Source: Cacajao melanocephalus
Taxonomy: Eukaryota > Chordata > Mammalia > Primates > Pitheciidae
Assembly: GCA_963573385.1 (NCBI GenBank)
Contig: CAUYLG010022223.1
Coordinates: 1 to 64,000 of the forward strand
DNA length: 64,000 bases
Direction of reading: 5' to 3'
Part shown: one piece after another, positions 1 to 9,400 of the stretch
Layout: every line of letters begins with the position of its first letter
How positions within the stretch are numbered: the first letter of the stretch is position 1
Made by a program: the position numbers and the translations under genes
The notes under the pieces: generated by a model
The model's database searches: none
What the model saw: the letters and a program-made list of their open reading frames with translations, nothing else
What the model was told of the DNA's origin: nothing

Positions 1-286
1 TCAGCTCCATCAAGTCCTTTATGTTCTTCTCTAAGCTGGTTATTCTTGTTAGCATTTCGTCTAACCTTTTATCAAGGTTTTTGGTTTCTTTGCATTGAGT
101 TAGAATGTGTTCCTTTAGCTCAGAAAAGTTTGTTATTATCCACCTTCTGAAGCCTGTTTCTGTCAATTCGTTGCACTCCTTCTCGGTCATGTTGTGTTCC
201 CATGTTGTTGAGGAGTTATGATCCCTTAAAGGAGAAGTGCTCTGGTCTTTGATGGTTTTATCTTTTTTGCACTGGTTTTTCCCCAT
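1..286 (-). CDS. L1 ORF1p N-terminus, partial (95 codons, cut by window edge)
   Basis: The frame starts at an ATG (286-284 on the minus strand) and stays open for 95 codons to the window edge. The protein begins MGKNQCKKDK, a basic head, followed at about residues 45-50 by the conserved GFRRWI stretch. From about residue 55 there are leucine/isoleucine heptads (LKEHIL, LDKRLDEML, ITSLEKNI), the start of the trimerising coiled coil of ORF1p, the RNA-binding protein of the L1 particle. The RRM and C-terminal domains would lie beyond the edge. No stop or frameshift is visible, but the rest of the element is unseen and in a copy of this age is probably damaged. Confidence 0.75.
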   Translation of the reverse strand, partial: MGKNQCKKDKTIKDQSTSPLRDHNSSTTWEHNMTEKECNELTETGFRRWIITNFSELKEHILTQCKETKNLDKRLDEMLTRITSLEKNIKDLMEL

Positions 287-1211
287 CTTTGTGGATTTAC
301 GTGGTTGTGGTCTCAGGGAGCTGTTTGATGAGGTCACTTGTCTGCCTGTTGAGGTGCTACTGGGTTTCTAGGGACTCCTTCAGGTTACTAGGGAAGCTTC
401 CTGTGTCTTTTTTGTTTACACTGAGGGTTTAAGCCCGCCTCTTCCACTAACCTGGTGGCTCTGCTGGGTGGTCAAGAACGCAGTCCCTTTGCTAGGTAGG
501 CTTCCTGTGTTTTTTGTTGAAACCTGTAGCCCAGTCCCACCCCTCTAATGGTGGGTTGTGCCCTTCCTCCAGTGGGCTACATCATTCAGGGTTCAGCTCA
601 GACTGTGGCACTGGCTGTCCAACTGGCTAGAGTCAGAGCTTCAGCCCTCTGGGGTTTGTCGGGGAGGGCAGGGACCTGCCCAGCCGCACCCTGCCATCTC
701 CCCTTTTCAACTTCATCTCTCTCCCTGGCCTTCGGGTAGGGGCCCATACAGCTGCTCCTGCTTACACCGCCCTCTCTCCGGGCATGGGAGCGGGGGGATA
801 GCTTGGTCCGCAGGCTCTCCTGGCTGCCTTTTGGGCTTATGCATCTGTTTAGGTCTGTGCGCCAATCCGGGACGCCGTCCTGGATTGTTATTCAACTCCA
901 CACTTGTAATTCCCGGCGCTTGACTGGCAAAGATCTCCTGTTCTGTGTATTGCTGAGGCTTTGGGGGAAGCGCTGTATCTGGACCGGAGTGCCAGAGGGG
1001 AAGCCGCCGATTCGCCAGTCAGATGCACTTTCTGGGTGAAGCAGCACCCGTTCCCCGCCTCAGTCTGCCCTGCGTGGGCTTTGGTCACTGTCTGACCAGA
1101 CCCGTTAAAATGCAGCTGGTACTTTGGTTGGAGCTAGGAGATCTCTGGATTTCTGCGTCTCTCTCGCTGGGTGCTATGCACCAAAGTTGTGTCTATTTGG
1201 CCATCTTGAAG
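1..1211 (-). mobile_element. L1 retrotransposon, 5' end (5' UTR and start of ORF1), continues past window start
   Basis: Read on the minus strand, this is the 5' end of a LINE-1. It opens near 1211 with the AAGATGGCCAAATAG motif typical of primate L1 5' ends, runs through roughly 920 bp of 5' UTR that is far richer in GC and CpG than the DNA around it, and enters ORF1 at 286. The L1 5' UTR is known to carry an internal RNA polymerase II promoter. The UTR differs from the youngest L1PA type and looks more like an older primate class such as L1PB; that subfamily call is inference. The 3' end lies outside the window, so neither full length nor target-site duplication can be judged. Confidence 0.9.
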
Positions 1212-1589
1212 AGTATGGCAATTATTTTTGAAGAAAATGTTTTATTAACAATTATATTTTCAAAAATAGACAATACCCATAGGTTGCTAAATGAATTTTG
1301 CTCTTGGTTTTTCATTGAGTATTTTTACGTCCTTTGAAATATGTGCTTTTCAGGGCCTAAGAATTAATATTTTAGGATATATAAAATTATAATGTCTTAT
1401 GAAAACATTTATAAACATTTTGATTCTCTTTTCTAAATGTCTGATCCCTTTTGAGTCTTTAAAAATATGCATAATATGTTTCTCTAATTTATTTGAAAGG
1501 AAATTCTATTATGTAAAAATTGCTTTATATTCTAATGAATGATTGTCTAAATCCTATTGTTATTTCATGATGAAATATAGAGGAAACAG
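1212..1589. other. Unassigned AT-rich sequence
   Basis: AT-rich single-copy-looking DNA next to the L1 5' end. The open frame at 1023-1337 starts inside the L1 5' UTR and carries no recognisable motif. Confidence 0.5.
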
Positions 1590-1805
1590 ACTAGAATGAC
1601 TGTCAGAAGAACAAAATTCTAATACTGACTCAGCTACTAGTTAACCATGTAAACATCTACAAGCTATTAGTTCCGTGCAAAACTAATCACGGTTTTTTTT
1701 GCCATAAAAGCTATGGCAAAAAATGCAATTTCTTTTGCATCAACCTAATACTTATTTTTTGTGGGCCTCTGTTTCCCCAGTTGTGAAACACGGTGGTGAG
1801 ACTGG
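1590..1805 (+). repeat. MIR SINE, split by MADE1
   Basis: A tRNA-derived mammalian MIR in two pieces. The left piece (about 1590-1664) matches the MIR centre up to the 'act...cagctactag' region. The right piece (about 1750-1805) resumes with 'ggcctctgtttccccagt', the MIR segment that follows. The gap is filled by the MADE1 element, so the MIR was present before the mariner-type insertion. Confidence 0.7.
1667..1748. mobile_element. MADE1 mini-transposon (Tc1/mariner, Hsmar1-derived MITE)
   Basis: An 82-bp near-palindrome, close to the usual 80 bp of MADE1. The left end reads ttag-tt-ccgtgcaaaa and the right end ttttgcatcaacctaa, so the termini are inverted repeats, with GGTTTTT...GCCAT / ATGGCAAAAA arms in the middle. 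It is flanked by the dinucleotide TA on both sides (1665-1666 and 1749-1750), the expected mariner target duplication. It encodes no protein. MADE1 copies are the known source of the miR-548 hairpin family; whether this copy is transcribed cannot be seen. Confidence 0.93.
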
Positions 1806-4404
1806 GTTTCTTCTGTGGTTCTTGTCCTCTGAGGAAGTATAGGATCATAAGAACATGGCTAATGTTATAGTGCTATGAGAACATTGCCTTTATTATCTTA
1901 AAACATTTCTATTATTTATTAACAAGTTGTTCCTCAGTCTTTACAAGCCATTGAACGATTGCACTATAGTCTTCAAAATATTACATTACTGAGAATGATC
2001 CCATACCAGAAAAAAAAATGTTAAGTTTGAAATTTCTCTAAATGTTACAAAATGTTTATTAAAATAGTCATTTTCATTCAATATTATAAAGCCAAAATTT
2101 CCAAATATGTATTTACTATTGTTCTATAAACAATTTTTGAAAAAGTGAATGTTTAAAATTATTATTACTAGTATTTTCTTATCTTCTTTTACCATCCTCA
2201 TCTATATTTGCAGCAATTATTACCTAGTTTATGTATGTTCTGGGCCATCTTGCATTCCTGTAATTCATGAAACAGGTTACAGTCAACTATTTAAAAGAGT
2301 CATTCATAAGTAGGGAGAAGATAAATGCAGATGCAGGAAAAAAAAGAAGATAAGATAATAGAAACATTTTCATGTATTTGAAAGAATTTTGTTAGCATAA
2401 ATCTTCATTTTTATTCTTGTTTGAGCATTCTGTGGTTTTCCTCATGACAGGGTTTGAATTTAGACTGATCGCACTTGAAATGGAAAGATACAGTTCAGCT
2501 GTTTGTACACAAATATGAAACAATTATTGCTGGAAGCACATTTATTCCAGTATCCCTCTGTAACTATGGTGACACAGCCCTACGGCTTGCAAAAACGCGC
2601 AGGACTAGAGTTTGTGAAAACGACCTTATGTGATAATTCTGTATTTGAGACATCAGTTTAGGAAAAGGGTAAAACCCCAAAATATCTGGTGTCTCTTATG
2701 TTTACTAATATTGGGTTATAAATATAAACTACTCTAATAGGTACCTTGATATATTTTTCACCGAAATTGAGAACCAAATGAGAAGTAGTTTGATTCAGAT
2801 TGTTATTCCCCACAATTTCATCGATTTCATAGTAATATCAGGTATATAGATAGAAATTTAAATATTCAGTTATGTTGATATTTATGAGTATTGAATATTA
2901 GATATCATGGAGACAATCTGTTCATATATTTCTCAATATCTTTTCTTTTTTAATGTCAAGTAGACATCGTTTCAAATTCTTCATGCTCGGAGCTGGAATA
3001 AACACATCAGCTGCTCTCACTTCTGGGGGCAGCAACCTGCCTGAATTTATACCACAAGCATTCCAGGCAGACTGTGGTTTTAACAAAGGCTCCAGCCTTG
3101 AAGTGCCTCATGTAGCTATTCAATGCAGCCTTCTCTAGGAGGCCTGAGCCTTGGTCCACGCTGGGCAGGGACATCTAAATGATTTTCCCTGAGTAATCCC
3201 TCCTCGAGTTCTCCAGAGCCAAAGGAGACTCTGAAGCGAAAATCAAGTGTTTCCTTCCCAAACCTCACTTCTCCAAACCCCATGACCTGAAATGAAAGCA
3301 GGGAGGAAAGAAATCGTCTAAAGTTTTAAAAGGTAAAATTAGGCAATAAAATCTGTAAGGGCAATTTATTTCTCTTGAAAAGTAAATTAAAGAGTCAAGC
3401 CGGGTGTTCCCAGGAGCAAAGCTACCGGATAGTGAAACTGAGGCTTGTTGGAAAACACTCTCTGTCAGAACATGGCGGTCCCTGGATAGTTGAGATCAGA
3501 TTGCCATTACTTAGATAGAGTGCTCCTTTCACACCATTTGTTATTAAATTGCTATATAAATTTCTAGAAAAAGGTTTCTGACTTTCTTAGATTGAGATTT
3601 TAATCTTTTTTATTAAATCAAACTTTATTGCTCATTATGTCTTCATTCTTAAACTGTGCTCTTCTAAATTCCAGAAGGCATATTTTCAGTTCCTAACAAA
3701 TTTTATGTTTAAAACAATGTGTTAAGAAATATAGTTATTTTATATTTGTGGTACACTTTTGTTCTTGAATGTTGCGTATGTCGTGATTTTGATAACTCAT
3801 TGAGATGCTCCTCCTCATCATAAAATCTGAGATGCTACAGTGTCACACTGGTGAAACACTGTGTACCTCTAATTTAAAACCTAGTTACATTATTTTTGGT
3901 AGACGTATTGGGTTAGTGTTTTTCCTGAAACCCTTTTTGATTTGCACTGGAGTTGTGATGGCTCAAAATCCTGCAAAACGGGGAAATTTTTGATAGCATT
4001 GGCCACCACTCTGTGGTTGAGCTTGGAAACCCTGAGTGCTGTCGCCCTATTTCCTGCTGTGATCCCAGACGCTTAGACTGTGGATTGCAAGGTTATTTCT
4101 CTGTTTCTTCCTTTAAAAAGCGAGGTTAAAAAATTGTTTTGCCAGGACATGGATAAAAGGACTGATGGAGACATTGTACTATTCATTTAGAAATCCATTC
4201 TCTTTCTTCAAAAGACTGTATGTCAATAGAAGAGAGGACAGCAGAGAAACCAAAGGTTGTGTTGAGGCCATTTCTTAAAGTGTCCTTATTTAACAGAAGG
4301 AAAGGCTTTATGGGAGGGCTTCTGATATTGGTTGCGCTTTGGAGTTTAAGTTGTGATAAATTAGAAATTATTTTAAAAAATAATTTGAACAAAGTACAAG
4401 AAAA
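1806..4404. other. Long stretch without an assigned repeat
   Basis: Mostly AT-rich DNA in which I recognise no young repeat and no exon. A segment at about 2950-3330 is less AT-rich and more complex than its flanks. The 61-codon frame at 2953-3138 inside it has no recognisable domain. 2440-2700 holds a few retained CpGs but no family I can name. Confidence 0.5.
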
Positions 4405-4502
4405 GTTTGTTTTAAGCACCTACAATACGCTAGTCATAGGAGACATGAGTGTGGTCAATCTGGAAAGGAAAATTACAGAATATTATAGTGAGAGCCAAAC
4501 AA

Positions 4503-4504
<2 letters not shown>

Positions 4505-4545
<41 letters not shown>

Positions 4546-4552
4546 TGTGTGT
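4505..4552 (+). repeat. (GT)n microsatellite
   Basis: About 24 GT units with one interruption (tat at 4538-4540). Probably length-polymorphic. Confidence 0.97.
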
Positions 4553-4608
4553 TTTATAGGAGATGAGAAGTTGGATGAAGTAAAATGGTGTTTAGGAAAA
4601 AGAAAAAC

Positions 4609-4902
4609 AGCCAGACACTATGGCTCACAGCTGTAATTCCAGCATTTTGGGAGGTCAAGGTATCCAGATCTATTGAACTCAGGAGCTCAAGATCAGCCTG
4701 GGCACTGGGCGACATAGTGGGACCCATCTTTACAAAAATTAATCTGGCATGGTGGCACACACTTGTAGGCCCAGCTACTCTGGAGACAGAGGTGGGTGGA
4801 TCACCTGAGCCTTGGAGGTTGAGGCTGTGGTGAGTTGTGATCACATCACTGAATTCTAGCCTAGGTGACACAGTGAGATCCTGTCTTTAAAAAAAAAAAA
4901 AA
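4609..4902 (+). mobile_element. Alu, old (AluJ-like)
   Basis: A full-length dimeric Alu with both monomers, middle A-rich linker and a 14-A tail at 4889-4902. It is strongly diverged ('gccagacactatggctcac' start), which fits the oldest Alu class. Imperfect A-rich flanks (about 4594-4608 and 4902-4917) may be the target-site duplication. Confidence 0.92.
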
Positions 4903-5030
4903 GGAAAATGGAAAACACTTTCTTTTAAGCTGAGACCTGAAGGATGACTAGCATTTCGGTGGAGGGAGTACACTATAACGATGGATGGCAAAGACAGAGG
5001 CTTACACGGTCACTAGGTTACCTTTAATAT

Positions 5031-6079
5031 CTGATGGCTGTTCAGGCTAATCACCAAGAACAGAAAAGCAAACCGTTAGCCATTTGAACGCTGGTATTGC
5101 AACCATAAATAGCTAAAGAGAAGAAAAATGGAAATGATCACCCAGTAAGATGCACTTGAGGTCCAGTAGCTCAAGTCAGTAAAAAGTTTTAAAAGTATTG
5201 CTATCATGTTTCATCAACCTGAAATTATTCGCAAGCCAGATAAATTACCATATCTGGGACACTCAGTGACATTTGATTAAGTAGTAATTATACCAAAAGC
5301 CTGATAATAGAAAAGAATGTATTAAAATAATGTGAATGACAGTCTATTAGAATATTACCCATAATAGAATGGTTTGGCCACAGGGACCTCATTCATACTG
5401 GATTGGTTATATAAAATGATCTCTCTTAAAATGAATGTAGTTCAACAGAGCTTCAAGATGGAAGAATGCGGCACCCAACACCTTCCCTCTTAAGTCAGCA
5501 GGCCAAGCCCCATCTGAGTAAGAACAAGAGGCCAGACTAGCTATAGCCAATGGATTAAGCAAGGCACCAGGCTCCCCTTTCTATAGGTCTTGTTGGCTGC
5601 TGGTATGCAGAGAGAGTAAAAGCTCTAATTCTCCTTGCCTGATAGCATAGTTGCAGTTAAGAAGTAGTACAAGTTTTTTAAATTAGCAACTGGGCATAAA
5701 GAGAGTCATAACATCTATAAATATAATAAAAGTCTCAGTTCTCTTTTCTGACCTTTGTTGATGATAAAAACCTTCAATGTGTGATTTTGGGGGTAGGTGT
5801 TCTTGGGACCAGGATCTGGCTAGCTTGGCTGGATCATGTGAGGAAATCGTCTAATTAAGGTCACTTTCAGGACCCAGTGGAGACACCCTCCCTGGGCCCC
5901 ATGCCGAAGAGCACACATTCTATGCTTGCTGGTTTCTTATATTCTGTCCCTGCGGAGTCTAAAGCCTACCTGTAGTATTCTGTAGACAGTTCACAAACCT
6001 TCAACACTCATTTTAATAGGAAAATTAATACAACACCCATTATGTTCCTCAATCCTTTCAGTGTGGTCTTCCACAAGGA
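5031..6079. other. Unassigned sequence
   Basis: No assigned repeat or exon. The stretch 5455-5990 has moderately GC-rich blocks and an AATAAAA motif near 5728, and could be a worn LTR, but I cannot match it to a family. Confidence 0.35.
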
Positions 6080-6198
6080 ACCTGATTCCAGATCTAGAGT
6101 AATCTACTGGCTATGAATAGGTCAGTTCCTTAACCCGGTCTCAGTTTTCATTGCTGTAAAATGGGGAAATGGAGAATTGTTCTAAGAATGAATTAAAA
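6080..6198 (+). repeat. MIR SINE fragment
   Basis: It contains the MIR core in order: 'ggtcagttccttaaccc', 'ctcagttttcattgctgtaa', then 'aatgggg'. It runs up to the insertion point of the next Alu. Confidence 0.7.
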
Positions 6199-6200
6199 CC

Positions 6201-6496
<296 letters not shown>

Positions 6497-6923
6497 TCAC
6501 TTATACAATCTTCAAGTCAAAAAGGTTAATCATTAATAAGGATGGTAATTTACATGACATTGCTATATTGCCTGTGATTGGCCAGATTTTCATGCACCAG
6601 GAATTCCTGAGAACCTCTGTCCAGACCAACTGTGCTTCAACATTCTCATTAATCAGAAGGAGAATGGAAGAAAGTATAAGCAGGTCTCATCTCCATTACA
6701 CTTTGCTTCAGGTGCTCTAAGATGTGACTGATGCTAATTTTTCCAAATGTTATGTTACTTAGGTGGGACTCAAATCCCAGCCTCTTGATTCCTGCTTCCT
6801 AGCATTTCTGCCTTCAAAATTGTTTTCACTACCACAGATTTTTTTAAACAATTGTTTGAAAATTTGTATATTTTCTTTTCTGGATGTCTTGAGGCTAGTA
6901 AAATGATTTGATGAAAAATAGGA

Positions 6924-6926
<3 letters not shown>

Positions 6927-6977
<51 letters not shown>
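6927..6977 (+). repeat. (TG)n(AG)n compound microsatellite at an Alu tail
   Basis: About 21 TG units (to 6968) followed by a short GA run, directly abutting the tail side of the minus-strand Alu that follows, in place of the expected poly-T. Confidence 0.95.
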
Positions 6978-7263
6978 TTTGAGACAGGGTTTCTGTCTCG
7001 TTGCCGAGGCTGGAGTGCAGTAGCACACTCTCACTTCGCTACAACCTCCACCTACCAGGCTCCAGCAATCCTCCTGCCTCAGCCACCCCAGGAGCTGGGA
7101 TTACAGGCACATGCCACCGTGCCCAGCCAATTTTTGTATTTTTAGTAGAGATGAAGTTTCACCATGTTGGCCAGGCAGGTTTTGAACTCCTCACCTCAAG
7201 TGATCTACCTGCCTCAGCCTCCCAGTGTGCTGGGATTACAGGTGTGAGCCACTGCACCCAGCC
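6978..7263 (-). mobile_element. Alu
   Basis: A full-length Alu in reverse orientation, from 'ttgagacagggtttctgtc' at the tail side to 'gccactgcacccagcc' at its 5' end. The open frames at 6930-7145 and 7001-7357 are Alu translation, not genes. Confidence 0.95.
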
Positions 7264-8717
7264 AGATTATATTCTTAAAAAGATAAGTGATTGTATAATA
7301 AAATGTTGGAAGTTAAGGAAAAAATCAAGTCTTCCATTTGCTTTTCCTCAGCTCTGAAACATACTAATTTTGGACAAGCCACTATATTCCATGAATTATT
7401 TTTCTTTAGTCAAAAAAGGGTTATAAAATGTCTCATAAGATTGTCTTAAGTGTTAATTTTAAAATAGATGTGAAAGAACTTAGAACAAATAAATACTTGG
7501 AAAAGTTAGCTCATCATCATGCATTCTGATTTCAGGCCATTGTATGATTTTATATTGTTTGTATTATTTTAATTTTATTTTTTGTGCATATGATATTGGA
7601 TTATGCCATTTTGTCTTATAATATGCACACTATGCTTCTCAAAAATACAGTAAATGGTTGTGTCCTAAAAGTATTTAGAACATAGAAAATAAATCATATG
7701 TTAACTGAGTACTTCCATATTTTAGAGAAGCCACTGATGATTTCAAGATAGCACTTGATTGAACAGGCTGTTTTTGGCAGGATGGAGTGGATTGCAATAG
7801 TCATCTTTACAATTGATTCAATTTCTTCAGCAAATCAAATTTGTGGCAATAGACATAAATCATTTCAGATGGCTAGAGTGAACAAATTGACTCATGCAGG
7901 TTTTGTTAATATCATGGTGTAGAAATGATCTACATGGCATTGAATAATATTCCTTGAGTTATTGGACAGTAGATAGTTTGGCATAACTGACACATATCAA
8001 TAAATTTAACTTCAGCTCTTCTGCAATGAATTATAATTTCTTTAGAAATAATATAAGCTATTGAAAAGTTAGAAATCGTTCAGGAAACTTTGGTCACTGT
8101 TTCTTGAGATTACATGTTTATCTACTATACACATACACATGCACACAAACACAACTCACATGCAGCATTCTATGAATCAATGCATGGTGAAGAAATAGAA
8201 TGTTTTGATTAATCCACAGTTACTCCTCTATGCAATGATATTATCTAGTAGATGAATACTTTCTTGGAATTTAAAGATTTTCTTATAAAATTTTGCCTCT
8301 GAATGTGCACAAGTGCCCTAGATACTGTTTTGAATAGATTTTCTTCTCCCCTCTCCCAGAAATGTAGTACTTTAATCTGCTAAACAGAAACTTAAGTACA
8401 AGGTCAAGTATCTTAAGAGAGACCTCAGAAATGCAAATTTGAAATTGTCTCTGGTGAGTTTAGGTAAGCATATTAAATCTAGAGGAAAGAAAAGATTAGA
8501 ATAAGTTTTAAAAGTATTTTCATAGATAAAAAGTAAAATATTTTAAAATCATAGGCCTTTGAAGTACATCTTTGATTAGAAGTATGAGATACCATGATTG
8601 AGAAAAACAATAGGAAGTACTGAAAAATACTGTCAATGTAGTAGGACAATAATAAAAATTAAAATTATCTAAAGCTGCTATATTTCCTACTGGTGAAAAA
8701 ATTTCTAGAGAAAGTAA
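7264..8717. other. Unassigned AT-rich sequence
   Basis: AT-rich, no recognised repeat. There is a short alternating purine-pyrimidine run (acatacacatgcacacaaac) near 8133. No splice-flanked coding frame was seen. Confidence 0.45.
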
Positions 8718-8963
8718 TTTTTGTTTGTTTTTATTTGTCTGTTGCCCAGGCTAGAATGCAGTGGCACAATCATAACTCACTGTAACCTCAAATTCTTAGA
8801 CTCCAGGGATCCCCCTGCTTCAGCCTCCTGAATAGCTGGGACTACAGGCACACATCACCATGCCTGGCTAATTTTTCAATTTTCCATAGAGATAGGGTCT
8901 TGCTATGTTGCCCAGGCTGGTCAAGCGATCCTCCTGCCTCAGCCTCCCAAAAGTCCTGGATTC
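8718..8963 (-). mobile_element. Alu, old, 5'-truncated
   Basis: An antisense Alu from 'gtctgttgcccaggctagaa' to 'cctcccaaaagtcctggatt'. It lacks about 25 bp of the Alu 5' end and has an internal deletion after 'gcccaggctggtcaagcgat'. It is strongly diverged, AluJ-like. Confidence 0.85.
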
Positions 8964-9036
8964 CTAGAGAAAACAAAAGCATATGTATTTTAACAATCTC
9001 TTGGATAAGTTAAAATTTAAAACCAAAAATTAGGCC

Positions 9037-9055
9037 AAAAAAAAAAAAGGGGGGG
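9037..9055 (+). repeat. A12-G7 homopolymer junction
   Basis: Twelve A followed by seven G. A short purine tract with no other assigned role. Confidence 0.95.
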
Positions 9056-9127
9056 AAGGACAAACACAAGACCAGGGACACGCACAATACAGTGAAAGGT
9101 TTTCATAATTTAGTTGTTGTGCATTAT

Positions 9128-9400
9128 TTTTTTGAGAAATATTTATTGCAGGTCAACTGTAATACAGGTACTAGAGTCGGCTGTGGGCTGTGAAAACAGG
9201 CAGGCTTTCATTTCATCCCTCACATTCTGATCAGGGGGTAAGTGAGTAGGAGTCATCGGAAGACTTTAAGCAGCAGTCGATCAGATTTGTGTTTTAAAAA
9301 GAGCTATATGAGAACAAAATGGAGAAAAAACACTGGAGGTGGCAACATCAGAAACAAACTCAGAGGCAGATCAAATAACCATTTCTTAAATCTCCAAAAA
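9128..9400 (-). repeat. L2 LINE 3' fragment with internal deletion
   Basis: Antisense L2. 'aatatttattgcaggtcaac' at about 9138 corresponds to the antisense L2 3' terminus (consensus aatatttattgag...). At about 9263, 'actttaagcagcagtcgatc' and 'gatttgtgttttaaaaag' match a block normally several hundred bases further in, so the middle is missing. Confidence 0.6.

Larger units (their letters stand above)
4405..5030 (-). repeat. L2 LINE 3' part, interrupted by TG tract and Alu
   Basis: Antisense L2. It shows the worn 'aagcacctacaatacgctagt' end at about 4413, and after the interruptions the 'gctgagacctgaaggatga' block at about 4929, which is part of the L2 3' region read backwards. The (TG)n at 4505 and the Alu at 4609 lie between these blocks. 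Confidence 0.65.

Noticed and set aside
548..1337. Several open frames of 60-120 codons near the window start
   Set aside because: They fall on the antisense strand or other frames of the L1 5' UTR, whose high GC makes long open frames likely.
4220..4636. 138-codon frame as a coding exon
   Set aside because: It runs through L2 sequence, encodes a long VCVC run from the GT microsatellite and ends in an Alu.
5455..5990. An LTR ending in an AATAAAA polyadenylation motif
   Set aside because: No recognisable TG...CA termini, no duplication and no family match.
6930..7357. Open frames of 71 and 118 codons as small proteins
   Set aside because: They are translations of the TG tract and the antisense Alu. 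Similar Alu-derived frames at 19664-19942, 26575-26898, 48277-47984 and 60864-60487 were rejected for the same reason.
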